Program-made: the position numbers and the translations under genes
Shown: positions 18,083 to 26,593 of the stretch, piece after piece
Layout of the letters: each line of letters begins with the position of its first letter
Position numbering within the stretch: position 1 is the stretch's first letter
Notes under the pieces: model-generated
What the model was told of the DNA's origin: nothing
Seen by the model: only the letters and a program-made list of their open reading frames with translations
The model's database searches: none
Assembly (NCBI RefSeq): GCF_007126775.1
Contig: NZ_SLAP01000187.1
Location: forward strand, 1 to 56,791
From: Cecembia sp.
GTDB lineage: Bacteria; Bacteroidota; Bacteroidia; Cytophagales; Cyclobacteriaceae
DNA: 56,791 nucleotides
Direction of reading: 5' to 3'

Positions 18083-18977
18083 TTTCGTGTTTTTTTACCT
18101 GTTGGATAAATATTTCTTCCATACTTGGTAGGATTTCTTTTAAGCCCACTACTTCTCCCAATTCCATTGCTTTGTGTAGGAGTCCATTGCTGCCTTCTTC
18201 CTGAAGAGGCACACAAAATGTGTCCACCTCTGTTTTTGAGATCAACTCCCAACCGGGAGGAATACTTTCAGCCATAAAGCCTTTTATTTTCAGTTCAAAT
18301 TTGTTGGTCCGAAACTGGGTTTTTACATCATACAAGTGACCCGATAAGATCTTTTCTGATTTGTTAAACATGGCGATTTCATCACACAAGAGCTCTACAG
18401 ATTCCATTCTGTGTGTGGAAAGCAGCAAAGTGACACCCCTTTCTCTCAGGGCCAATATTTCGTTTTTGATGAGTTCTGCATTGACTGGGTCAAAACCAGA
18501 AAAAGGTTCATCTAAAATCAGTAGTTCCGGTTCATGCAAAACTGCTGATATAAACTGTATCTTTTGGGCCATGCCTTTGGATAAATCATCAATTCGCTTA
18601 TGTTTCCAATGGGCAATTTCCATTCTGTTTAACCAATTGTCCACTTTATATTGGGCTTCATTCGCAGACAGCCCTTTCAAACGCGCAAAGTAGATCAATT
18701 GGTCCCAAACTTTCATTTTTTTATACAGCCCTCTTTCTTCAGGCAGATAGCCAATATTTATGATATGTTCCCTTTTTAAGGGTTGATTTTTGAATAAAAT
18801 AATTCCTGAATCAGGGTCTATGATTTGATTGATTATCCGGATAAGGGTTGTTTTACCGGCCCCGTTAGGACCTAAAACACCAAAAATTCTCCCTTTTGAA
18901 ATGGAGAGACTTATATCACTAAGTGCTTTGGTACTCCCGTAGGATTTATTAAGATGCTGAATTTCTAAAATTTTCAA
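18075..18977 (-). CDS. ABC transporter ATP-binding protein (NatA-like)
   Basis: A 300-residue nucleotide-binding subunit for the adjacent ABC-2 permease. Walker A is GPNGAGKT (residues 36-43), the signature loop LSKGMAQ (132-138), Walker B LLILDEP (152-158) and the switch His is H189 (LLSTHR). The roughly 80 residues after the ATPase core resemble the C-terminal extension of NatA-type proteins. The overlap with the permease gene indicates coupled translation. Confidence 0.9.
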   Translation of the reverse strand: MKILEIQHLNKSYGSTKALSDISLSISKGRIFGVLGPNGAGKTTLIRIINQIIDPDSGIILFKNQPLKREHIINIGYLPEERGLYKKMKVWDQLIYFARLKGLSANEAQYKVDNWLNRMEIAHWKHKRIDDLSKGMAQKIQFISAVLHEPELLILDEPFSGFDPVNAELIKNEILALRERGVTLLLSTHRMESVELLCDEIAMFNKSEKILSGHLYDVKTQFRTNKFELKIKGFMAESIPPGWELISKTEVDTFCVPLQEEGSNGLLHKAMELGEVVGLKEILPSMEEIFIQQVKKHENG

Positions 18978-19015
18978 AGCCTTGGTTTTGGCTAAAATTA
19001 ATAAAAGTTGGGGAA

Positions 19016-19903
19016 TTATCTTATTGTCACCGAACCTACTGATACATCAATGTTTAAGCTCAACAAATCCTCAGCATTTTCTTTGTAGGATTTGTTAACG
19101 TAAGTCTTGTTGCCAATATCTTTCCAATTTTTAGGAATAGTTGTTCTGCACATCGCAGTGGATTTGATTTTAATAATGGTGGGTTGGCTATCGTTGAGAA
19201 ACTGTAAATCAACTTTTCCTGCACCGACAGTGGCGGATACTTCGCTACCTTCAGACATCTTATCCGAAAAAATAAGGTTGAGGCTTCCATAATTGGCCTC
19301 AAATATCATGTGTTTGGCATTGGTAAAATTCAAGTGATTAGCCTGTAAAGTCCCCATATTGATACTTACAAGAATCGTGTCCATCTTCACGGAATTGGCC
19401 ATTTTCTTACTGTAATCCAAGGAAATATCCGCACTGGCAGATTTGATAAGACAATTTGAAATGGGTAAGTGGGAAAGGTCAAAGTAGGCTTTACCTACGC
19501 CAAAATGAAAGTTCAAAGCGTATAGGTAATTTGAATTAAGGTTTATTTTCCAAGTGTGGTCAAAATCATTGTTTTGAACCGAAAAAAGCTTGTAAGAAAG
19601 GCTTTTACCGAGATTCTCGGATTCCACATTTCTATGGGTCAGTTCAGTTTTAAGGACCTGATCTTTTATTTGATGATTGAAGTCGGGAAGAATATTCACC
19701 TTGGAAAGCTCGCAGGTGATATGAACAGGTATATCTTCTATATGTCTTTTGATCTCAGAAATCCCCTTGTAAATATTGAAATCAACCTGAACAAGGTTGT
19801 ATCCATGCTTTTCTTCTACTATAAACTCTTTGGACAATTGTGCCCATGCTCCCGCATTCCATCCATAGAATAGGCAAAATAAGAGTGAAAATCTGGTCAA
19901 CAT
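19016..19903 (-). CDS. secreted protein of unknown function, beta-helix or toastrack-like
   Basis: A 295-residue protein with signal peptide MLTRFSLLFCLFYGWNAGAWA followed by QLSKEF. The mature part alternates short beta strands: DLSHLPISNCLIKSASADIS, MDTILVSINMGTLQANHLNF, MIFEANYGSLNLIFSD, VSATVGAGKVDLQF, and it ends LNIDVSVGSVTIR. These GxGxVxLxF-type repeats recall DUF4097/LiaF toastrack folds, where each strand is a rung. The last residues GSVTIR support that. It is separated from dnaJ by a terminator, so it has its own promoter. No function can be assigned. Confidence 0.62.
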   Translation of the reverse strand: MLTRFSLLFCLFYGWNAGAWAQLSKEFIVEEKHGYNLVQVDFNIYKGISEIKRHIEDIPVHITCELSKVNILPDFNHQIKDQVLKTELTHRNVESENLGKSLSYKLFSVQNNDFDHTWKINLNSNYLYALNFHFGVGKAYFDLSHLPISNCLIKSASADISLDYSKKMANSVKMDTILVSINMGTLQANHLNFTNAKHMIFEANYGSLNLIFSDKMSEGSEVSATVGAGKVDLQFLNDSQPTIIKIKSTAMCRTTIPKNWKDIGNKTYVNKSYKENAEDLLSLNIDVSVGSVTIR

Positions 19904-19946
19904 AGGGATAGATTACGGCAATTATACGTAAAGGTTTTGTTAATAT

Positions 19947-19972
19947 AAAAAAAGCCGGAATTTCTTCCGGCT
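19947..19972 (-). terminator. intrinsic terminator after dnaJ
   Basis: AGCCGGAA and TTCCGGCT form an 8-bp stem with a 4-nt loop, followed on the minus strand by six T. It begins 8 bp after the dnaJ stop. Confidence 0.88.
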
Positions 19973-19979
19973 CCAAATT

Positions 19980-21086
19980 TTAAAAAAATTCTTTCATTTT
20001 GTCGAAGAAACTTTTTTCTCCTGTTCCAGGATCAGGACGAAAATTCTCTGCGTTTCTTAATCCTTCCAAGGTTTGTTTTTCCTCTTTGGACAGTTGCTTT
20101 GGTATCCATACATTGACATGGATCAACTGATCTCCTTTTCCATACCCATTAATGTCTTTTATACCTTTTCCTTTCAAACGAAGGATTTTCCCTCCTTGGG
20201 TACCGGGTTCAAGTTTGATTTTCACTTTCCCATCTATGGTAGGTACTTCAATCTGTGCGCCAAGTGCTGCATCAATGAAACTCACATAAAGATCATAGAC
20301 TACATTGTTACCATCTCTTTGGAGCGTATCGTCTTCAATCTCTTCGATAACAATCAAAAGATCTCCTGGAATACCACCGGCAGTTTCATTCCCCTTGCTG
20401 GACATGCTGAGTTGCATACCGTCAGCCACCCCTCCGGGGATATTAATAGATAAGATTTCTTCTTTTAGTACCAGGCCTCTGGCATCTGCCTCTGCAGGCT
20501 TTTTGTCCACGATCTGACCATTTCCGCCACAGACGTGGCAGGTACTTGCTGAGACCATCTGCCCCAACATGGTATTCACTACTTTTTTAATCTGACCGGA
20601 TCCTTGGCAGGTAGAACAGGTTTTGAAAGTAACGCCATCAGCCAAAACGTGTCGTTTTACTTTAATTTTCTTCTCAACACCATTGGCAACCTCCTTGAGG
20701 TTTAATTTGAGTTTGACCCTTAGATTGGTTCCTTTTTTTGCCCTTCTTCCTCCTCGGCCTCCACCAAAAAAGGATTCAAATCCGCCACCGCCAAAAATAT
20801 CACCGAACTGGGAGAAAATATCCTCCATATTCATTCCACCACTACCATAACCACCGTTACCGCCTAGGCCCTGATGCCCAAATTGATCATAGCGCTGTCG
20901 TTTTTCTGGATTACTCAGCACTTCATAGGCCTCTGCTGCTTCCTTGAATTTTTCTTCAGCTTCCGGGTTATCCGGGTTTTTATCTGGATGGTATTGGATT
21001 GCCATTTTACGGTAGGCCTTTTTAATTTCCTCCGCTGTTGCACCTTTGGATACTCCCAATACCTCGTAATAATCTCTTTTAGCCAT
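19980..21086 (-). CDS. dnaJ: chaperone DnaJ with only one of two zinc centres
   Basis: Hsp40 co-chaperone that stimulates the DnaK ATPase. The J domain (residues 1-70) has HPD at 33-35; a Gly/Phe-rich linker (71-120) follows, then the cysteine region and the two C-terminal substrate domains. A standard DnaJ has four CxxCxGxG motifs. Here only two remain, CSTCQGSG (C157, C160) and CHVCGGNG (C183, C186). Where motifs I and IV should be, the sequence is [10 protein letters not shown] and [12 protein letters not shown], without Cys. In E. coli DnaJ motifs I and IV form zinc centre 1 and motifs II and III form centre 2, so precisely one centre is lost. The gene is 9 bp after grpE. Confidence 0.93.
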   Translation of the reverse strand: MAKRDYYEVLGVSKGATAEEIKKAYRKMAIQYHPDKNPDNPEAEEKFKEAAEAYEVLSNPEKRQRYDQFGHQGLGGNGGYGSGGMNMEDIFSQFGDIFGGGGFESFFGGGRGGRRAKKGTNLRVKLKLNLKEVANGVEKKIKVKRHVLADGVTFKTCSTCQGSGQIKKVVNTMLGQMVSASTCHVCGGNGQIVDKKPAEADARGLVLKEEILSINIPGGVADGMQLSMSSKGNETAGGIPGDLLIVIEEIEDDTLQRDGNNVVYDLYVSFIDAALGAQIEVPTIDGKVKIKLEPGTQGGKILRLKGKGIKDINGYGKGDQLIHVNVWIPKQLSKEEKQTLEGLRNAENFRPDPGTGEKSFFDKMKEFF

Positions 21087-21095
21087 GATATTTTT

Positions 21096-21683
21096 TTAAG
21101 CTCCTGTTACTACTTTGGCGTAGCGGATTACCTTATCTCCAAGGGTATAGCCTTTTTCCACTACATCAATTACTTTTCCTTTCATTTCTTCATTTGGTGC
21201 AGGAATTTGGGTTATGGCTTCCTGCGTATCGGCATCAAAAGAATTACCTATCAAGTCTTCCATTACCTTCACTCCTTTGTTTTCCAAAGTCTTCACCAGT
21301 TTTTGGAAAACCAATTGGTTGCCTTCTCTTACTTTTACCACATCACTTTCCTTTTCACTGGCTTTGAATGCCCGCTCAAAATCATCGATTATTGGTAGAA
21401 TTTCTTTGATTAAATCCTCAGAAGCTGTTGTGATTAGGTCCAAACGCTCTTTCGCTGTTCTTCTTCTATAATTTTCAAACTCAGAATATAGCCTGAGGTA
21501 CTTGTCTTTTAGATCAGCTACCTCTTTCTTTAGGTTTTCTTCGATAAAAGATAGTCCATCATCTCCTACATTTTCTGCATTGGACTTGTTATTTGCTTCT
21601 CTAAGATCTTCCTGTTTTACTTCCTGTTCTTGAGAAGTAGTTTGCTCTTCATTCATAATATCTTTATCACTCATCTTTCTCAA
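21096..21683 (-). CDS. grpE: nucleotide exchange factor GrpE
   Basis: Releases ADP from DnaK. At 195 residues it has an acidic, Gln/Glu-rich N-terminus, a long coiled coil (about 45-110, EENLKKEVADLKDKYLRLYSEFENYRRRT) and the C-terminal four-helix and beta wing domain (VVEKGYTLGDKVIRYAKVVV-like end). An ATG three codons later, giving MSDKDIMNEE, is equally likely as the start. It is cotranscribed with dnaJ; a dnaK gene is not in the window. Confidence 0.93.
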   Translation of the reverse strand: MRKMSDKDIMNEEQTTSQEQEVKQEDLREANNKSNAENVGDDGLSFIEENLKKEVADLKDKYLRLYSEFENYRRRTAKERLDLITTASEDLIKEILPIIDDFERAFKASEKESDVVKVREGNQLVFQKLVKTLENKGVKVMEDLIGNSFDADTQEAITQIPAPNEEMKGKVIDVVEKGYTLGDKVIRYAKVVTGA

Positions 21684-21745
21684 AATTTAATAATAACACG
21701 TTATCAATAAATTTGCCATTGCGGTTTTACTGACAAACTGACACT

Positions 21746-22741
21746 TTATTGCTCGGTTATGGCCTGCCAAAGCATGTCTTTCAAGCGGTCTAGGTTGTAT
21801 TGGCTCACAGCAGAAATAAATATGGATGGCAATTCTTTTGGAACATCCTTATTCATTTCTCCCATTAGCTCCTCATCCAGCATATCTGCTTTGGTGATTG
21901 CCAATAGCCGTTTTTTATCTAATAGTTCAGGATTGTATTTTTCAAGCTCCTTGAGAAGGATTTTATATTGAAGCGAGATGCTGTCGGCATCTGCTGGAAT
22001 CATAAAAAGTAGAATGGAATTTCTTTCTATATGTCTGAGAAAACGTAATCCCAGTCCTTTTCCTTCCGATGCACCTTCTATAATTCCGGGTATATCAGCC
22101 ATTACAAATGATTTATCATCTCTGTACGGGATGACACCAAGGTTAGGCACCAAGGTAGTAAATGGATAATCTCCTATTTCTGGTTTTGCTGCTGAAATAC
22201 TTGACAACAGGGTGGATTTGCCTGCATTGGGGAAGCCAACAAGGCCAATATCTGCCAAGAGTTTCAATTCCAGAATGATCCATTCCTCTATTCCAGGTTC
22301 TCCCGGCTGGGCATAATGTGGTGCCTGATTGGTGGCAGTTTTGAAGTGATCGTTACCCAGTCCACCTCTTCCTCCAGAGGTTAAAATGACTTCTTGTCCA
22401 TCCTCAGTAATTTCAAAACGGAGCGCCATTGTTTCAGCATCCTTGGCCACAGTCCCAAGAGGTACTTCTAAGATAACATCGTTGCCATCCCTGCCTTTTC
22501 TTCTGCCGCCTTCCCCTCCTTTGCCCTCTTCGGCAATGACATGCTTTTTATATTTTAAGTGTAAGAGGGTCCAAAGTTGGGAGTTACCCCTCAGGATGAT
22601 ATGCCCTCCTCGACCCCCGTCACCCCCGTCAGGTCCTCCTTTTGGAACATGTTTTTCCCTTCGGAAATGTACCGAACCACTTCCCCCTGCACCGGATCTG
22701 GAACAGAATTTTACATAATCGATAAAATTGCTATCAGCCAC
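21746..22741 (-). CDS. obgE: GTPase Obg
   Basis: Ribosome-associated GTPase in 50S assembly and stress control. The glycine-rich Obg domain (residues 1-158, with [20 protein letters not shown] and [10 protein letters not shown]) is followed by the G domain: GFPNAGKST (G1), DIPG (G3), TKAD (G4) and SAV (G5). The 331 residues end with the G domain; the optional C-terminal OCT domain is absent, which is usual for this phylum. It starts 62 bp upstream of grpE. Confidence 0.94.
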   Translation of the reverse strand: MADSNFIDYVKFCSRSGAGGSGSVHFRREKHVPKGGPDGGDGGRGGHIILRGNSQLWTLLHLKYKKHVIAEEGKGGEGGRRKGRDGNDVILEVPLGTVAKDAETMALRFEITEDGQEVILTSGGRGGLGNDHFKTATNQAPHYAQPGEPGIEEWIILELKLLADIGLVGFPNAGKSTLLSSISAAKPEIGDYPFTTLVPNLGVIPYRDDKSFVMADIPGIIEGASEGKGLGLRFLRHIERNSILLFMIPADADSISLQYKILLKELEKYNPELLDKKRLLAITKADMLDEELMGEMNKDVPKELPSIFISAVSQYNLDRLKDMLWQAITEQ

Positions 22742-22754
22742 TTGTTTGATGGTT

Positions 22755-22793
22755 TATAAATAAAATTGGCCAAGCTTTGGAGCTCAGCCAATT
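22755..22793 (-). terminator. hairpin terminator after adk
   Basis: AATTGGC at 22764 pairs with GCCAATT at 22787; inside, AGCT pairs with AGCT around a TTGG loop. On the minus strand the hairpin is followed by a T-rich run. Confidence 0.6.
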
Positions 22794-22824
22794 GTATTAT
22801 GCAAAGGTAAGAATAATTTAGAGA

Positions 22825-23397
22825 TTAGTACCTGTCAATTACATTACAGATGTCCTGGAATATTCCTTCTATGGTTCCAACACCATTGACTTTTGATAAT
22901 TTTCCCTGTTTTTCATAATACCCTGCTACTGGGAGTGTTTCATCCAGATAAACACCTATACGCGTAGCAATTTTTTCTTCATCCTGATCGTCTGCCCTTC
23001 CTGAGGTCTTTCCTCTTTCCCTGATTCTTTGTTTCAGGACTTCTTCTTCCACTTCCAAGGCTATCATTACCGAAATTCCAGAATTGTTTTTTTGCATCAA
23101 TTTATCCAAAGCCTCGGCTTGGGCCACAGTTCTTGGGAATCCATCAAAGATAAACCCATTTGTATTTGGCGTATTGGCGATTTTATCATCGACCATACCA
23201 ATGACCACTTCGTCAGGAACAAGTCTACCCTCATCCATATATTTCCTTGCCAACTTTCCGAGTTCAGTTCCCTCTCCAAGGTGTTTTCTGAATAAATCTC
23301 CTGTGGATAAGTGTGTCAGCTGGTATTTTTCAATAATTTTTTCACTTTGGGTTCCCTTTCCTGCACCAGGAGGGCCAAATAATACGATGTTCAGCAT
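22825..23397 (-). CDS. adk: adenylate kinase
   Basis: Interconverts ATP, ADP and AMP. The P-loop is GPPGAGKGTQ (residues 8-17); STGDLFR binds AMP, DGFPRTVAQA is the next AMP element, and RERGKTSGRADD is a short LID, so this is the short type of 190 residues without zinc. It lies 36 bp after hpt on the same strand. Confidence 0.95.
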   Translation of the reverse strand: MLNIVLFGPPGAGKGTQSEKIIEKYQLTHLSTGDLFRKHLGEGTELGKLARKYMDEGRLVPDEVVIGMVDDKIANTPNTNGFIFDGFPRTVAQAEALDKLMQKNNSGISVMIALEVEEEVLKQRIRERGKTSGRADDQDEEKIATRIGVYLDETLPVAGYYEKQGKLSKVNGVGTIEGIFQDICNVIDRY

Positions 23398-23433
23398 TTC
23401 TTTGATATTTTTTGATTCAACACTTTACAATTT

Positions 23434-23964
23434 TCATGTGGACAATTGGTAGATTTCAGGAATATTCCTCCCGAAACCATCATAATCCAAACCATAGCCT
23501 ACAACAAATTTATTGGGTATCTGAAACCCAATATAATCAAGGGCAACGTTATGTCGGAGTGCATCAGGTTTGTACAGTAAAGTTACCGTTTTGACAGATG
23601 CAGGTTCCTTTTCATTAACTTGGGACAGTAAATTTATCATGCTTAGGCCTGTATCTACAATGTCCTCCACCAATAATACATGTCTATTTTTCAATTCTAC
23701 ATCCAACCCGATCAATCTTTTGACTTTTCCTGTGGATGAATCCCCCTCGTAGGAAGAAATTTTAATGAATGAAATTTCTGCCGGGATATCAATGGCTTTT
23801 GAAAGATCCGACAGAAAAATGTAGGCACCATTGAGCACACCTATAATAATGGGATCTTTTCCCCGATAGTCTTTTGATATTTCCCTGCCCAATTCTTTGA
23901 CCCTTTTTTCTATTGTGGGCTGTCCTAGATAGGGTTTAAATATTTTGTCTTTGACTTCAATCAT
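23434..23964 (-). CDS. hpt: hypoxanthine phosphoribosyltransferase
   Basis: Purine salvage: joins hypoxanthine or guanine to PRPP. The PRPP-binding motif VLLVEDIVDTGLSM is in the centre, ISFIKISSYEGDSSTGKV supplies the flexible loop, and PNKFVVGYGLDYDGFGRNIPEIY is the purine-binding and C-terminal part. The 176-residue length is usual. It is the first gene of an hpt-adk unit, preceded by the terminator of the M42-like gene. Confidence 0.94.
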   Translation of the reverse strand: MIEVKDKIFKPYLGQPTIEKRVKELGREISKDYRGKDPIIIGVLNGAYIFLSDLSKAIDIPAEISFIKISSYEGDSSTGKVKRLIGLDVELKNRHVLLVEDIVDTGLSMINLLSQVNEKEPASVKTVTLLYKPDALRHNVALDYIGFQIPNKFVVGYGLDYDGFGRNIPEIYQLST

Positions 23965-23974
23965 TGGGTTAAAT

Positions 23975-23996
23975 AAAAAAGCCCTTGAGGCAGGGC
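23975..23996 (-). terminator. intrinsic terminator after the M42-like peptidase
   Basis: GCCCT at 23981 pairs with AGGGC at 23992 around a 6-nt loop, followed on the minus strand by a run of six T. It separates the peptidase gene from hpt. Confidence 0.72.
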
Positions 23997-24048
23997 CTTA
24001 CAAATATATAAAAAAATGCATCCAGCGCATTTATTAAATTGCTAAAGC

Positions 24049-24957
24049 CTATAGATTCTCTAAAAGAAACCTGTACATTTCTTTCATTGCTTCCAAGTCT
24101 TGTAAGGCAACCTTCTCCTGGGGGCTGTGTACATTGTCCTCCGGGGCACCTATAAAACACCAATCTATGGCATATGGGGCAAATTGGATTTCCCTTCCAT
24201 CACTTCCGCCAATTCCCTCTACTTCCAATTGATAGGGAATACCGCTATCCGTTGCCAGCTGGATGATTTTATCAATAAATTTTCTCCGAGGAATAAATTT
24301 ATCACGAATGGAAATAGCCACGCCATTGCCATGTTGGACGCCTTCGGTTACCCAAGTAATGTCAGAAATCAAGGCATTTTGGATAGGGGAGGTTTCCTGT
24401 ATGAATTTTAAAAGGAAAGGCATGCTTCCCCCACCATGCTCTTCATAGGTTGAAAATACTATCCAGCCATTTTCAATGGTTTCACATAGCATTAGGGCAT
24501 TGTAAACCCCTAACCTATTGTCCAAGTAGGAGGCTTGAATAAAATCTTCGTCAATTTTAATGTTTTGAGCAAAGGAAAGCCTTGTGCCACGTTCAATAGG
24601 CCTGGCAAAATCATGAAAGATTTGATCTTCTTTTTCTATGAGTTTACACTGTATAGGTCCAAGACTGTCTTCTCCCACCAGTTGCATCCCATCAATAATC
24701 TCTGGTCCTCCAATGGGCACCAGTTGGTTTTCGTACCTTACCATAAAACCAATGGTATCAATATGAGCAAATACAGCGGTACTTGGATTTCCAAATTTCA
24801 GTAACAAACAATCATGAAATTTTTCTCCGGAATATACTTTTGGCAAAACCTTCCATTGATCTTTTCGTTGTAATACATAGTTATAAACGAACGCTGTCAT
24901 TCTGGATTCATCACCCGAAACGCCTTGTATTTCTAAGAGGTCTTTCAATAAATTCAT
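24049..24957 (-). CDS. M42-like (glutamyl aminopeptidase/endoglucanase family) metallopeptidase
   Basis: A roughly 302-residue dinuclear-metal peptidase relative. AHIDTIGFMVRY matches the M42 AHxDxIGFMV motif, SYLDNRLGVYNAL the DDRxG metal motif, FSTYEEHGGGSMP the catalytic EE region, and NVHSPQEKVALQDLEAM the C-terminal metal His. The last is close to M42 and M20 usage. The ATG at 24957 gives MNLLKDLLEIQGVSGDES, the usual family start; two further ATGs extend to 24981. Substrate unknown. Confidence 0.78.
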   Translation of the reverse strand: MNLLKDLLEIQGVSGDESRMTAFVYNYVLQRKDQWKVLPKVYSGEKFHDCLLLKFGNPSTAVFAHIDTIGFMVRYENQLVPIGGPEIIDGMQLVGEDSLGPIQCKLIEKEDQIFHDFARPIERGTRLSFAQNIKIDEDFIQASYLDNRLGVYNALMLCETIENGWIVFSTYEEHGGGSMPFLLKFIQETSPIQNALISDITWVTEGVQHGNGVAISIRDKFIPRRKFIDKIIQLATDSGIPYQLEVEGIGGSDGREIQFAPYAIDWCFIGAPEDNVHSPQEKVALQDLEAMKEMYRFLLENL

Positions 24958-25055
24958 CTTGGCATGGTTTCTGATCATCAAATTTATGAGAAAATTTTGC
25001 CCTAATAATCAAAAGAATTTGAAGAAAGTTTAAAGTTTTAAAAATAAAATATACA

Positions 25056-25085
25056 TTTGTGGTTAGTTAGAAGTTTATAAATTTG
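25056..25085 (+). promoter_or_regulatory. Bacteroidota-type promoter for the ompA-like gene
   Basis: TTTG at 25056-25059 and TAAATTTG at 25078-25085, 18 bp apart, fit the TTTG / TAnnTTTG consensus exactly. The leader would be about 43 nt. Confidence 0.65.
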
Positions 25086-25134
25086 CAGTTAAATCAATCA
25101 AACACTTAAAAAATTTGGACAAAAATTTTTTATT

Positions 25135-26412
25135 ATGAAAAAATTAGTACTCTCTACAATTATGGCGGGTGCATTGGCTTTAGGAGCAAATGCACAGGTT
25201 GACTACAACAGGTGGTCTGTTGAGTTTGGTGGTGGATTTAATAAACCAATGGCCCCAATTACCCCTGGTTTTTATTCCCCATCTCTTAACATTGGACATG
25301 CTGAACTAGGCGTCAGATACATGTTCAACGAAAAATTTGGTACGAAACTTGATTTTGGTTTCGGTTCATTCAGTGAAGCTTCAAGGGATAACAACCCAGA
25401 GTTTTCTACCAATTATCACAGAATTAACCTACAAGGTGTTGCTAACCTTGGTAGGATTATGAATTTTGAAACATTCACCCAAAGACTTGGCCTTTTAGCA
25501 CATTTAGGTGGTGGTTTTGGACAAGTAAGGCCACAAACCGGTCAGTTCACTGATTTCAATGATAATGTATACAATATTATCGCTGGACTTACAGGTCAGA
25601 TAAGATTGTCTGATAGAATAGCCCTAACGGGTGATATCAGTACCATTTTAAATGGTAGACAAACTGTAGCCTTTGACGGTGGTTCACTCATCGGCCCAAT
25701 GGATCCAGGATTTTATGGTGCCAATGGAACATGGTGGACAGGTTCATTAGGTTTAAATATCTACTTGGGTAGCAAAGATGTACATGCTGACTGGTATATA
25801 GCAGCAGACAAGTATGCTACCAAAGATGAGTTGGCTCAGCAGATCGGTGAAATCAGGGATATGTTGAAAGATTCTGATGGAGATGGAGTTCCTGATTACC
25901 TTGACAAAGAACCAAATACTCCTGCAGGAGCAAGAGTTGACTCTCATGGTAGAACGTTGGATTCTGATGGCGATGGTATTCCTGATCACTTAGACAAGTG
26001 TCCATTCGTACCTGGTCCAGCATCTAACGATGGTTGTCCAATAGAAGAAGTTAAAGAAGTTGATTTCTTTAAGAAAGCAATCAATGAAGGATATGTTAAT
26101 GTGTATTTCGCTTTTGATAGCGCTAAACCACTAGGTTTCTCCGCTTCAGGTATAGATTATGTAGCGAACTTCTTGAAAAGAAATCCTGGTGTAAATGTTG
26201 AATTGAAAGGTTATGCAGATGAATTAGGCCCTGAAGATTACAACATGAAGCTTTCTGAAAGAAGAGCTAAAGCTGTGCATGATGTATTGGTTGCTGCAGG
26301 TATCGATGCTTCAAGATTGACCGTTAAAGGTTATGGTGAAGATACCAGCGTAGATAAGCGTTCTGCAGATGCCCGTCAGTTGGCAAGAAGAGTAAGCTTC
26401 GAAGTAAAATAA
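25135..26412 (+). CDS. OmpA family outer-membrane protein
   Basis: A 425-residue protein with signal peptide (residues 1-20, ending GANA), an N-terminal barrel (about 22-215), a linker with two calcium-binding thrombospondin type 3 repeats (DSDGDGVPDYLD at 247-258, DSDGDGIPDHLD at 276-287) and a C-terminal OmpA domain (about 320-425) with FAFDSAKPL, LKGYADELGPEDYN and LSERRAKAV, which binds peptidoglycan. It probably anchors the outer membrane to the wall. Codon use and the strong promoter and terminator suggest high expression. Confidence 0.92.
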   Translation: MKKLVLSTIMAGALALGANAQVDYNRWSVEFGGGFNKPMAPITPGFYSPSLNIGHAELGVRYMFNEKFGTKLDFGFGSFSEASRDNNPEFSTNYHRINLQGVANLGRIMNFETFTQRLGLLAHLGGGFGQVRPQTGQFTDFNDNVYNIIAGLTGQIRLSDRIALTGDISTILNGRQTVAFDGGSLIGPMDPGFYGANGTWWTGSLGLNIYLGSKDVHADWYIAADKYATKDELAQQIGEIRDMLKDSDGDGVPDYLDKEPNTPAGARVDSHGRTLDSDGDGIPDHLDKCPFVPGPASNDGCPIEEVKEVDFFKKAINEGYVNVYFAFDSAKPLGFSASGIDYVANFLKRNPGVNVELKGYADELGPEDYNMKLSERRAKAVHDVLVAAGIDASRLTVKGYGEDTSVDKRSADARQLARRVSFEVK

Positions 26413-26437
26413 TTTGATTAATTGCAATAGATGATAA

Positions 26438-26467
26438 AAGGTCTTCCATTATGGAGGGCCTTTTTTT
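26438..26467 (+). terminator. intrinsic terminator after the ompA-like gene
   Basis: An 11-bp stem (26438-26448 with 26452-26462, two G-U pairs) with a 3-nt loop and a following T-run. Confidence 0.9.
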
Positions 26468-26536
26468 ATGAACTGTTGTTAACAAAGTCTACAAATAGGA
26501 AACAATTTCCCAGATGTATTCTCCTTTTCGATTTAC

Positions 26537-26567
26537 AAAAAAAGGCCGCTCCTAGGAAGCCGCCTTT
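26537..26567 (-). terminator. intrinsic terminator after murA
   Basis: On the minus strand AAAGGC at 26567-26562 pairs with GCCTTT at 26546-26541; five more inner pairs follow after one mismatch, and a T-run follows the stem. It faces the ompA terminator from the other side. Confidence 0.8.
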
Positions 26568-26593
26568 ATTGAAATACATTTCCAGTTTGATAA

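Noticed and set aside
21746..22741. Obg truncated (no OCT domain)
   Set aside because: About 330 residues is normal in this phylum; the G domain is complete.
22825..23397. Adenylate kinase with shortened LID
   Set aside because: Short-type enzymes are common and all catalytic motifs are present.
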